From the NCBI GenBank assembly GCA_043842855.1, contig JBBPJF010000003.1:186001-250000 (forward strand): a stretch of 64,000 bases of DNA, in the 5' to 3' direction. Within the stretch, counting starts at the first letter, position 1. Every line of letters starts with the position of its first letter. The notes under the pieces were generated by a model. That model saw nothing but the letters and a program-made list of their open reading frames with translations, did no database searches and was not told the origin of the DNA. This stretch comes from QFNR01 sp043842855. GTDB lineage: Bacteria > Pseudomonadota > Gammaproteobacteria > Burkholderiales > Neisseriaceae. Shown piece after piece: positions 9,491 through 17,387 of the stretch. The position numbers and the translations under genes were made by a program.

Positions 9491-10021
9491 TTAAAGTTTT
9501 AGTTCTTTAAATTCACTCTTGCTCCGACGCAGAGCCTTATCTCTATAGGGGTTATTAGTTGTTTTTGTAGGAAGAAACCCGAGTACAACTATAGCAATTA
9601 AATTAACACCCAAAAGGATCAGACCACTTAACAAAATTGTAGATAAACTCAGAGCTGAAACCACCACCTGATCTTGGTGGATAAAGGTCTTTCCTAGCAA
9701 CGTTTGCAGAACATAAATAACGACTTGGACGAGTATAACCCACCAGCCTGAGTAACCCGCATCATGCAAACGCTTGACTCGGATAGAAACTTGAAGGACA
9801 TATAAATAGGCTAATGCCAGTAATATTACTAGTACAAGCATAAAAAAACTTGCTGCCCGAGGCCCTATGTCTCCCTCAGCAGCAAAGGCTTTCATAAATT
9901 CATTGCAAAATGGGCCCATAAAAAAAGCTACCAATTCAGTAAAAAGTAGGAGCCAAAGGCTCGTAACCCAAAATTCCTTTTTGCTAGCAATTCCATAGCG
10001 AAAGGGGTGAAAAATAAACAT
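9491..10021 (-). CDS. DUF805 membrane protein, tandem copy 3
   Basis: 176 residues from the ATG at 10021. An in-frame ATG nine bases further upstream touches the GAGG ribosome site, so the inner ATG is preferred; it also matches the other copies. It starts FIFHPFRYGIASKKEFW, has four hydrophobic helices, the RVKRLHDAGYSGWW variant of the motif and the NPYRDKALRRSK tail. As first gene of the array it should carry the promoter. The leader around 10022-10060 resembles the leaders of copies 1 and 2. Confidence 0.88.
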   Translation of the reverse strand: MFIFHPFRYGIASKKEFWVTSLWLLLFTELVAFFMGPFCNEFMKAFAAEGDIGPRAASFFMLVLVILLALAYLYVLQVSIRVKRLHDAGYSGWWVILVQVVIYVLQTLLGKTFIHQDQVVVSALSLSTILLSGLILLGVNLIAIVVLGFLPTKTTNNPYRDKALRRSKSEFKELKL

Positions 10022-10663
10022 AGTATCCATCCTCTAAAAGGCAAAACTAAATCAATGCTGGTCCAAAATATGAGCGCGATTATACAGACAATAATCGCTC
10101 GCACACAAATTTTAAAGAAAGTACGCAGAGAGAAGAAAGTAGAATTTAGGTACTCTGAAAATTAAGACAAATAGGCCACAGGCCCTTCTATTTTTCTAAG
10201 TAAGTAGGGAGCTAGCAGTGGTCGATGGTTAGTTTCCTTTGCCGCTCGTGAAGTTTCATTCAACTTAGCTTGTCAGTAAAAATCTGTCACCAAAGTTAGT
10301 AGCCCAAATAGCGCAATAGCTGATCTCCCTTTAGTAGGAAGTAAGTAATTTCAAGTAGTACATGATAAAACTTCTGTATGACTGATACTTACTACCTGTA
10401 TTACTCTGAAACAAAAAATGGATAATTCAGTAGTGGTTAGCTCACTCTTCAGTTCCTCTTTAGTGTCATCTCGCTACGAAAATTGTGCCTGTTAAAACTG
10501 AGGAAAAAATCATGCGAAAGTTATACACAAGTTTTTTTGAACCAAGCTGTAATTTAAATTGAAGCTTGTGAGGAATTAGATCATTAGACTCTAGTTCAAT
10601 AGTGCTAGAATCTACTGCCTATCTTTAGTCAAGCAATTTCTCTTAAAGTAAGAAAGAACACAG
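10022..10663. other. 640-bp divergent intergenic region
   Basis: It separates the DUF805 array (minus) from the PilX-like gene (plus), so promoters for both should lie here. No gene of length is seen. A weak hairpin AAATAG...CTATTT lies at about 10170-10196. A 16-codon frame from 10512 has TGAGGA upstream and may be chance. No promoter could be fixed with confidence. Confidence 0.4.
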
Positions 10664-11359
10664 ATGGACTCTATTCGATCATTCCGGGCCGACACCACAC
10701 AAAGAGGTTATATCCTGATTGTAGTTTTAGCTATCCTTACACTAATTTCCCTTCTCACGGTGGCCACTTATTTGACAACTAGTACTTCTCTGAAAAATAG
10801 TGTACATGAGGTTGATCACCGATATGCCCTGGACATCGCTGAAAGAGCTTCTAAACTAGCAGCACAAGAAATTGCACAACAATTTGCAGACCCCAATGGG
10901 GACATTTTTCCTCCTGTAGGTAGCTATTCTATTGAAGCACAGGGTATTATTTTCAGCCAATTGTTAGAAAAGGGCCCCCTACTACGCACCTTCGATGGTA
11001 AAGTGTGGCCACAATATTTCACTACTGATTGCTCAGGAAAGGGAATACACAAGGGTTTTTGCGCGCCCGCTTTTCTGAGTATCGAAAACGGTGCTACGGT
11101 TGACATCCCCCCCCTACCTCCGGTATCAGAAAGAAAGAATGTTTTTAATTTACATGGCTCGCACTGCGGGAATGCAGTTACCATTGAGCCTGAACAATTG
11201 CCTACTCAATCAGTTCGCCCACCTTGCTACGTAGTGGAATTTTTAGGTATTGCCACCGATACCAAGTCCATCACTTACCGCATCACAGTTATCGCTTGGG
11301 GTCGCTATACAGGCACTACAGCAAGACTCGAATCTACCTACATCATGGATTATGACTAG
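10664..11359 (+). CDS. PilX-like type IV pilus minor pilin
   Basis: 231 residues. A short basic leader ends in QRG, followed by the hydrophobic helix YILIVVLAILTLISLLTVAT, the layout of PilX-type prepilins. After the helix come STSLKNSVHEVDHRYALDIAERASKLAAQEI, matching the 'A-x-x-A-A-E' helix of the PilX N-terminal family. The C-terminal part is a Cys-containing globular domain (Cys residues around the DCSGKG, FCAP, HCGN and PPCYV segments). Minor pilins prime pilus assembly. The usual partners pilV, pilW and pilY1 are not adjacent, which is odd. A stem-loop follows the TAG stop. Confidence 0.68.
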   Translation: MDSIRSFRADTTQRGYILIVVLAILTLISLLTVATYLTTSTSLKNSVHEVDHRYALDIAERASKLAAQEIAQQFADPNGDIFPPVGSYSIEAQGIIFSQLLEKGPLLRTFDGKVWPQYFTTDCSGKGIHKGFCAPAFLSIENGATVDIPPLPPVSERKNVFNLHGSHCGNAVTIEPEQLPTQSVRPPCYVVEFLGIATDTKSITYRITVIAWGRYTGTTARLESTYIMDYD

Positions 11360-11405
11360 AGTTAAAGTTTTGCTTTGATCCCTTGATTCCATTTAAACTT
11401 TAACT
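11360..11405. repeat. stem-loop after the PilX-like gene
   Basis: AGTTAAAGTTT (11360-11370) and AAACTTTAACT (11395-11405) form a perfect 11-bp inverted repeat with a 24-base loop directly behind the stop codon. There is no T run after it, so it is more likely an mRNA 3' end stabiliser or protein site than an intrinsic terminator. The rest of the gap to 11758 shows no gene. Confidence 0.5.
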
Positions 11406-11758
11406 GACTTTACTAAACTATATAGTTCAAAAACTTACCTATCGTGCTTAAACAAGAATAAAAAAATTTTTCCTGATCCGCCAACGGAACTGTTGGATAC
11501 TAGGAATAATACCTGATAGAATCCGCAGCCACAGAGGTCCTGTATGGAAGTGGTAAGCGTATGCAAGTCTTAATTCATAGAGTACACCGTCAGTCTCATC
11601 CTGACACATTCATACAGTCATCGCCCCTATCTTTTTTCGTAGGTAGGAGCAGTAATAGTATCCCCTAAATAATTTTTAACTCTCCATCAACTAAACACGC
11701 GTCTGAAACCCTGTGGGTGCTGGTGGGGACCCTTTAAATATTTTCTAAGAGAACCTGT

Positions 11759-14725
11759 ATGAAAGTCAATTCACGAACTGCTTTGCTAGTATTGGTTGCT
11801 GCCCTCCTTAATTTCCCTCTCCATGCGTCGTCTTCGGACGCTGGTGGCAGTGGTGGACAGAGCGGTGGCGGAAGCAGCAGTGGCGGACAAAGCAGTGGCG
11901 GAAGCAGTAGCGGTGGACAGAGCAGTGGCGGAAGCAGTAGCAGTGGTGGACAAAGCGGCGGCGGAAGCAGCAGCAGTGGTGGACAGAGCGGTGGCGGAAG
12001 CAGCAGTGGCGGACAAAGCGGCGGCGGAAGCAGTAGCAGTGGCGGACAGAGCAGTGGCGGAAGCAGTAGTAGCGGTGGACAAAGCGGCGGCGGAAGCAGC
12101 AGTGGCGGACAGAGCGGTGGCGGAAGCAGCAGTGGTGGACAAAGCGGCGGCGGAAGCAGCAGTGGTGGACAAGGCAACGGCGGAAGTAACAGTGGCGGAA
12201 GCAGCAGTGGTGGACAAGGCAACGGCGGAAGCAGTAGCAGCGGGAAAAGCAGCAGCGGCGGACAAAGCGGCGGCGGAAGCAACAGTGGCGGAAGCAGCAG
12301 TGGCGGAAGCAGCAGTGGTGGACAAGGCAGCGGCGGAAGCAGTAGCAGTGGTGGACAGAGCGGTGGCGGAAGCAGTAGTAGCGGTGGACAGAGCAGCGGC
12401 GGAAGCAACAGTAGCGGGAAAAGCAGCAGCGGGAAAAGCAGCAGCGGAAAAAGCAGCAGCGGAAAAAGCAGTAGCGGAAAAAGCAGTAGCGGAAGCAGCA
12501 GCAGCGGAAGTAGCAGCAGCGCGAAAAGCAGCAGTGGTGGGAAAAGCAGTAGTGGAAAAAGCAGCAGCGGAAAAAGCAGCAGCGGAAAAAGCAGTAGCGG
12601 AAAAAGCAGTAGCGGAAAAAGCAGTAGCGGAAGCAGCAGCAGCGGAAGTAGCAGCAGCGCGAAAAGCAGCAGTGGTGGGAAAAGCAGTGGTGGGAAAAGC
12701 AGTAGTGGAAAAAGCAGTAGTGGAAAAAGCAGTAGTGGAAAAAGCAGTAGTGGAAAAAGCAGCAGCGGAAAAAGCAGTAGCGGAAGCAGCAGCGGCGGAA
12801 AAAGCAGTAGCGCCGAAAGTAGCAGTAGCGCGAAAAGCAGCAGTGGTGGGAAAAGCAGTGGTGGAAAAAGCAGCGGCGGAAAAAGCAGCGGCGGAAAAAG
12901 CAGTAGCGCCGAAAGTAGCAGTAGCGCGAAAAGCAGCAGTGGTGGGAAAAGCAGTAGCACCGAAAGTAGCAGTGATGGAAAAAGTAGCAGCACTGAAAGT
13001 AGCAGTGGTGGACAAAGTAGTAACGATAAGACTGGTAGCGACGGGACAAAAGAGAATGTACCCGACCCAGTTTCGCAGGCTGCTGTTGGGCTCTTAGGAT
13101 TAACTCCGGCTGTTCCAGCACTGAATCAGATGGGTTTTGCATTAGATACAGGTGCCTTTGCATCTAAAGTAGATAATACATCCTCAAACTCGTTCTTTAG
13201 TGATCTAGTCTCACAGGCCGCTAATGCAATAATAGACACGTCTCCTGCAGAACTAGCACTAGAAGGTCCGATGGCGCCAGTGGTGCACGCCTTCTCTAAA
13301 CAGGAGGCTGAAAAAGCACCTTCGTTTACGGCGCCCGACTTAAGTAATCTAGCTTTAGGTATCATGAATGCAATAAAGGAAACCTCACCTCTGGAATTAG
13401 CGCTAGAAGGTCCGATGGCGCCAGTGGTGCATGCTTTCTCTAAACAGGAGGCGGAAAAAGCACCTTCGTTTACAGCACCGGACTTAAGTAATCTAGCTTT
13501 AGGCATTATGAATGCAATAAGGGAAACATCACCTCTAGAATTAGCATTAGAAGGTCCGATGGCACCAGTGCTGCATGCCTTCTCTAAACAGGATACTGAA
13601 AAACCTGCACTTACAGCACCGAATTTGACTGATCTAGCTTCACAGCTTGCCGTTGGACTAGTGGGCCCAATAGGCGCTCCAATGGTGACGAATATTGCTC
13701 TTGCAACCCAACTAAATAATGCTATAGGTCCAGCTGCAGCTCTACCTATTGACCACCTAGTGGCAGAATCACCTAACTCACTCAATCAAGCTGAAAATAT
13801 AGAATCAAACTTGACTAATCCTGCCTCGCAGATTACTGGACTATTGGGTGAGGCCAGAGAGGAAATTGCTGGAAATTTAACTGCAATGGGCCTACATCCT
13901 GATGCATTCTTTCAAGGAAATTTCACAGACCTTGCAGAAGCGATAGCCCAGGGTGCTGGAATTGAAGCGTCTCGAATAGCGGTACAGTCAGCCCTTGTAA
14001 GAGGGTTTGCTTACCATAGACCAGTTAAAAAAAGCGTGTCAGCAATTATAAATGATCCCACTCTTTCTCCACACCAAAAGGCTATACAGGCTGTTGAGAA
14101 ACGAAATAATCAACTACAACGTGCAAGAAATAAACTCCCTAACCTTACCAAAAAACTATCAGAGTATAAAAAAGAGGAGGGATTGAGCTATAAAATTTTG
14201 AGTGAAATAAAACACTATAGTGATGAGGTCATTGCAGTGAAAGCAATGACCTTTAATCGTACTTTCGACCAGGCTGCTAAACTAACGGGTTATCTTGGAG
14301 CCGCTGTCGGTCTAGGCGAAATAGCTAAAACTGCTTATGATGCTTATAATGCTAAAGATAGAATTCAAGTTGTTGCTAGAGGAGTACTGACCTATGCGAT
14401 GGGAAGAGCAGGCGCCTCCATAGGTATGGCAGTGGGGAGTTTTGTTGGTACAATGGTGGAGCCGGGTTTCGGGACCATAGCGGGAGCCATGACTGGTTGG
14501 ACACTAGGGTCTGCAGGTGGAGCCGCTCTTGGCAAAAAAGTAGGTGATGTTATATTCGGAGTTCCACAGAACGAACAAGGTGGTCAGCAAACTCAAAATA
14601 GGGAGGCCCTCATACCCACTGAGCGTGATGAAAAACGAAAGGAAAGTTGGCAAAAAACGGAAAATACTATACACTCGCACCGTCGGAGGGTTGGGAATGT
14701 TTTCGGAAGACCTCTATTGGGGTGA
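11759..14725 (+). CDS. large secreted Ser/Gly-repeat protein with glycine-zipper C-terminal region
   Basis: 988 residues; no full-length relative is recognised. A signal peptide covers residues 1-24 (ALLVLVAALLNFPLHA, cleavage likely after HA). Residues 28-420 are low complexity, first SGG/GQS units and then SSGK and SSAK units, so the charge shifts from neutral to strongly basic. Residues 479-622 hold three 48-residue repeats with EGPMAPVVHAFSKQEAEKAP. About 740-830 is helical and charged. About 840-936 is a hydrophobic Gly/Ala region with repeated GxxxG spacing (GRAGASIGMAVGSFVG, GFGTIAGAMTGWTLG). Glycine zippers of this kind occur in membrane-inserting toxins and in envelope proteins. The last 29 bases overlap the next gene. 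The role is inferred only as a surface or secreted effector. Confidence 0.8.
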   Translation: MKVNSRTALLVLVAALLNFPLHASSSDAGGSGGQSGGGSSSGGQSSGGSSSGGQSSGGSSSSGGQSGGGSSSSGGQSGGGSSSGGQSGGGSSSSGGQSSGGSSSSGGQSGGGSSSGGQSGGGSSSGGQSGGGSSSGGQGNGGSNSGGSSSGGQGNGGSSSSGKSSSGGQSGGGSNSGGSSSGGSSSGGQGSGGSSSSGGQSGGGSSSSGGQSSGGSNSSGKSSSGKSSSGKSSSGKSSSGKSSSGSSSSGSSSSAKSSSGGKSSSGKSSSGKSSSGKSSSGKSSSGKSSSGSSSSGSSSSAKSSSGGKSSGGKSSSGKSSSGKSSSGKSSSGKSSSGKSSSGSSSGGKSSSAESSSSAKSSSGGKSSGGKSSGGKSSGGKSSSAESSSSAKSSSGGKSSSTESSSDGKSSSTESSSGGQSSNDKTGSDGTKENVPDPVSQAAVGLLGLTPAVPALNQMGFALDTGAFASKVDNTSSNSFFSDLVSQAANAIIDTSPAELALEGPMAPVVHAFSKQEAEKAPSFTAPDLSNLALGIMNAIKETSPLELALEGPMAPVVHAFSKQEAEKAPSFTAPDLSNLALGIMNAIRETSPLELALEGPMAPVLHAFSKQDTEKPALTAPNLTDLASQLAVGLVGPIGAPMVTNIALATQLNNAIGPAAALPIDHLVAESPNSLNQAENIESNLTNPASQITGLLGEAREEIAGNLTAMGLHPDAFFQGNFTDLAEAIAQGAGIEASRIAVQSALVRGFAYHRPVKKSVSAIINDPTLSPHQKAIQAVEKRNNQLQRARNKLPNLTKKLSEYKKEEGLSYKILSEIKHYSDEVIAVKAMTFNRTFDQAAKLTGYLGAAVGLGEIAKTAYDAYNAKDRIQVVARGVLTYAMGRAGASIGMAVGSFVGTMVEPGFGTIAGAMTGWTLGSAGGAALGKKVGDVIFGVPQNEQGGQQTQNREALIPTERDEKRKESWQKTENTIHSHRRRVGNVFGRPLLG
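11840..13020 (+). repeat. low-complexity Ser/Gly codon repeats inside the secreted protein
   Basis: About 1.2 kb of short tandem units built from AGC/AGT, GGC/GGT, CAA/CAG and AAA codons, arranged as 9-, 12- and 15-base blocks such as GGCGGAAGCAGCAGT. Such DNA expands and contracts by slippage in multiples of three, changing the protein length without shifting the frame. It is much richer in GC than its surroundings and creates long false open frames in five other phases. Confidence 0.9.
13193..13624 (+). repeat. three 144-bp tandem repeats encoding a 48-residue unit
   Basis: The sequence AGAAGGTCCGATGGC recurs at 13261, 13405 and 13549, exactly 144 bp apart. Copies 1 and 2 agree best around the centre, copies 2 and 3 at the start, and the end of copy 3 drifts away. 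The encoded unit reads roughly SNLALGIMNAI, then TSPLELALEGPMAPV, then HAFSKQEAEKAP. It is in frame within the secreted protein. Confidence 0.92.
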
Positions 14726-15323
14726 AATACCCCCTGAAGCACCACAAAAAATAGAATTTTCAAAGATTAGAGAAATACTCTATGCAGTCCCCCTTCATGC
14801 ACCTCTTCCTACAAACTATTTTGAATCTAGCCTTGCCCACTTAGCTTACTACGACTTAGAAGACTTGAAATTCGAACTGTACCAGCGTGTAGCTGCACTG
14901 AATAGGGCCGATTTTGATGAGCGTATGGTTATCTATACTATCCGCTACGGAGAGCTTTTGAATCAAGAGATTGAATGGATGACAGCTAGGAGACTTCGTA
15001 GCCCTTTGTACGATTTTTATGTGAGGGTTACACTAACTTGGTATTTTTCTCCTCCGAGTTTTTTTGAGGATATTTGGAAAAGTGTAGAAACCCATATTCT
15101 TAATGCGCGAGAAATCTATAAAATCTCATCAGAAAAAATCTGGAAAATATATCCTGAAGGAAGGCCTGGACCCATCTATGAAGCAGCACTACGCCCCTTT
15201 GCTTTTCTATACGATAAGTATTACCGCTTACCGCGGGTAACTACAATTGCATTTATTTTTCTTTTGTTCTTAATTACCTATATGGTTATATGGTGCTATT
15301 CTAAACTCACTGGCAAAGCCTAA
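14697..15323 (+). CDS. tail-anchored membrane protein, family A copy 1
   Basis: 208 residues from the ATG at 14697, preferred over an earlier in-frame ATG at 14544 because GGAGGG sits at 14685-14690 and because copy 2 aligns from this point. No known family is recognised. A soluble helical part holds PPEAPQKIEF, KIREILYAVPLHAP, LAYYDLEDLKFELYQR and RRLRSPLYDFYVRV; one hydrophobic helix at about 183-201 lies close to the C-terminus, so it is a tail-anchored protein without a signal peptide. The start overlaps the end of the Ser/Gly-repeat gene by 29 bp, suggesting coupled translation. A partner or immunity role for the upstream protein is inference. Confidence 0.78.
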   Translation: MFSEDLYWGEIPPEAPQKIEFSKIREILYAVPLHAPLPTNYFESSLAHLAYYDLEDLKFELYQRVAALNRADFDERMVIYTIRYGELLNQEIEWMTARRLRSPLYDFYVRVTLTWYFSPPSFFEDIWKSVETHILNAREIYKISSEKIWKIYPEGRPGPIYEAALRPFAFLYDKYYRLPRVTTIAFIFLLFLITYMVIWCYSKLTGKA

Positions 15324-15386
15324 ATGCAAATTATACAATCGCTCCCTTGCCTGCTTATGGACACACCGATTTCTTAAACCTAACCC

Positions 15387-16073
15387 ATGCGAAACTATCC
15401 TCCTGTCGGTATCGATAAACTTAGACATTCTCTTTACCCTCTTTTTATGTTACCTGCTCTTATTGAACAAGAAGAGAAAATTGAGCCCTTGCTTTACTAT
15501 TCTGTAAATGAGCTTAAATTTGAATACTACGAACGCCTTTTACCTTTCTTCCTTGCCTTTAGTTCAAGCCAAAAAATTCTTTATTATGCTTTTGAGTTTG
15601 CTGATATTTTACGAGGAGAGATCGATTATATATGCGAAACTTATTCACCTTGGCATACTATCCCATGGCCGGGAAAAGAGTGGTTTGAACTTACATTCTT
15701 TGTCGGCAGCGGAAAATTAGAATATTACTTCTATCATCGTTGGCGTAAACGTCACGCCCAATATTACGCTTATCTCTACCAACTAGAAAAAAATTACTGG
15801 AAGCCACTGGAAGCAAAAATACTACAATTGCAGAAAGAACGTCACATCCAGGACCATGAGTTAGAGCGCTTTCATCAACTGAAGGCTCCTCTTAGAGCAC
15901 CTACTATCCCTTTATCTCTCTTAATCTACCAAATCTTTTGTATCCTAATACTTGTCTTAATGTTAGGATTGGTAGTGACTGGGTATGATACTCCATCATC
16001 GACGCGAGGAAAGAGCCCGACCTTAGAGCAAAAAAGTCAAGCTATTGCTTCAAGCATAAAACCATCTATCTGA
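15387..16073 (+). CDS. tail-anchored membrane protein, family B (divergent relative of A)
   Basis: 228 residues, unrecognised. LLYYSVNELKFEYYER aligns with LAYYDLEDLKFELYQR of family A, and EFADILRGEIDYICE aligns with GELLNQEIEWMTA, so A and B share one fold. One hydrophobic helix lies at about 176-200 (IYQIFCILILVLMLGLVV), followed by a 28-residue polar tail. It is rich in Tyr, Lys and Glu. It lies 63 bp after copy A1. No ribosome site is evident. A decayed copy of its start is found at 16870. Confidence 0.7.
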   Translation: MRNYPPVGIDKLRHSLYPLFMLPALIEQEEKIEPLLYYSVNELKFEYYERLLPFFLAFSSSQKILYYAFEFADILRGEIDYICETYSPWHTIPWPGKEWFELTFFVGSGKLEYYFYHRWRKRHAQYYAYLYQLEKNYWKPLEAKILQLQKERHIQDHELERFHQLKAPLRAPTIPLSLLIYQIFCILILVLMLGLVVTGYDTPSSTRGKSPTLEQKSQAIASSIKPSI

Positions 16074-16177
16074 AGCAGGGAGCGTATACTCTGCCGCTGA
16101 ACATTAATATGAAAGCTTCTCTGATTGAGTACGACTTATCTTAAAACAATTCAAATATAAAATATAAAACTTAAGCT

Positions 16178-16801
16178 ATGGGCTCCGACAACCTCGACTG
16201 GGATGAGATATCCCCTACTCCACCACAAAAGGTAGAATTTATAAAAATTAGAGAAATACTCAATACAGTTCCTCTTCATGCGCCTATTTCTACAAACTAT
16301 TTTGACTCTAGCCTTGCCCACTTGGCTTACTATGATTTAGAAGACTTGAAATTCGAGTTTTACCAACGTGTAGCTGCACTAAGCGTAATTAATTTTGATG
16401 AACCTAACATGCTTATCTATACTATCCGCTATGAAGAACTTTTGAATCAAGAGATTGAATGGCTGACAGCCAAGAGACTTCGTAGCCCTTTGTATGATTT
16501 TTATGTGAGGGTTAAACTAACTTGGTGTTTTTCTCCTCCAAGTTTTTTTGAAGGTATTTGGAAAAGTGTAGAAACCCATATTCTGCGTGCTCGAGAAGTC
16601 TATAACATCCCACCGGAAGCTATCTGGAAAATATATCCGGACGGAAGACCTGGCCCCATCTACGAAACCGCACTGCGCCCCTTTAATTTCTTCTACGGTA
16701 TTTATATACCCAGCGCCGTTTCAATCGTCTCTGTTTTCCTTTGGTCCCTAGTTATGTTTGCAGTTGTATGGTGCTATTCTAAACTCACTGGCGAAATCTA
16801 A
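16178..16801 (+). CDS. tail-anchored membrane protein, family A copy 2
   Basis: 207 residues, about 70 percent identical by eye to copy 1 over its whole length, including LAYYDLEDLKFEFYQR, RLRSPLYDFYVRV, IWKIYP and the final YSKLTG. The transmembrane helix near the C-terminus keeps its hydrophobicity but not its sequence, while the soluble part is conserved, which argues for selection on the soluble part. It arose with family B as an A-B pair duplication: the DNA after this gene also resembles the DNA between A1 and B. Confidence 0.78.
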   Translation: MGSDNLDWDEISPTPPQKVEFIKIREILNTVPLHAPISTNYFDSSLAHLAYYDLEDLKFEFYQRVAALSVINFDEPNMLIYTIRYEELLNQEIEWLTAKRLRSPLYDFYVRVKLTWCFSPPSFFEGIWKSVETHILRAREVYNIPPEAIWKIYPDGRPGPIYETALRPFNFFYGIYIPSAVSIVSVFLWSLVMFAVVWCYSKLTGEI

Positions 16802-16869
16802 ATAAAACTTATACATCTAAACTTTGTACTCCACGTTTATTTGATACACCAATTTTTTGAAACTAACCC

Positions 16870-16926
16870 ATGTTAAAACATCCTCTTGTGAGTATCAATA
16901 AACTGAGCTATCCTCTTCATGCTTGA
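16870..16926 (+). pseudogene. decayed second copy of family B (5' end only)
   Basis: ATG then HPLVSINKLSYPLHA and a TGA after 18 codons. This matches the start of the family B gene at 15387 (PPVGIDKLRHSLYPL). The 60-70 bases upstream (ACACCAATTT, AACTAACCC) also match the DNA before 15387. The remainder of the copy is lost. Confidence 0.65.
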
Positions 16927-16969
16927 TTCTAAGTTGCTAACTTGACCGGGTGGTTTTCTACTGATACAA

Positions 16970-17095
16970 ATGGCAGATAACGAACAGGTAGACTTACCAG
17001 TCTCTCCTTTATCACAGGCTGATATCATGAAGATTAGGGCCTTATTAAGCTCCTTTCCACTGAGTACGCTAATATTTTCCTTCTGTCAGGCTTGA
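16970..17095 (+). pseudogene. decayed third copy of family A (5' part)
   Basis: A 41-codon frame ending in TGA. LSQADIMKIRALLSSFPL resembles PPQKVEFIKIREILNTVPL of family A at the same distance from the start. No intact remainder follows, although a second frame at about 17097-17218 stays open for some 40 codons. It probably derives from a further A copy truncated by frameshift. Confidence 0.5.
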
Positions 17096-17387
17096 ACCGT
17101 TGATACTCGCCACCCCTGCTCCGCTTCCATTTATTAAACAGCTTATGCCAGATTTAGACTATGCATCGGCAATTTTATTAAGAAGAAGGACATCATGGAG
17201 CTCACAAGCTCGCTGAAACGGAGCAGTCCGCTTAGTGAAAGCAATTAAACTTGAAGTGCAGGATTAAGCTGGTGAGATCTATGTAAAAAGTAAGCGGCCA
17301 ATCCCACATAAAATTCTCCGTTATAAGAGCACTTGGCCCAATCGCCATATCTTCGGAAAAAAACCAACAAATGATAAAAACGAACTG
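17096..17387 (+). other. gene-free remnant DNA between the A/B array and argC
   Basis: Short open stretches appear in several plus-strand frames, one from about 17268 running into the argC end (RPIPHKILRYKSTWPNRHIF). Each is broken by stops upstream and has no start or ribosome site. I read this as decayed coding DNA of the array, without a clear match to its members. Confidence 0.3.

Noticed and set aside
11840..13020. Periodic repeats suggesting a CRISPR array or minisatellite
   Set aside because: No unique spacers of constant length; units are short, in frame and encode Ser/Gly.
11734..13163. Long open frames of up to 451 codons on the opposite strand and in other phases (Leu/Pro-, Ala/Thr- and Cys/Arg-rich)
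   Set aside because: They arise from the Ser/Gly codon repeats of the real plus-strand gene. They lack ribosome sites and signal features and have single-unit composition.
13126..13785. 219-codon minus-strand frame across the 48-residue repeats
   Set aside because: Antisense to the repeat protein. Its internal repeat is the mirror of the sense repeats.
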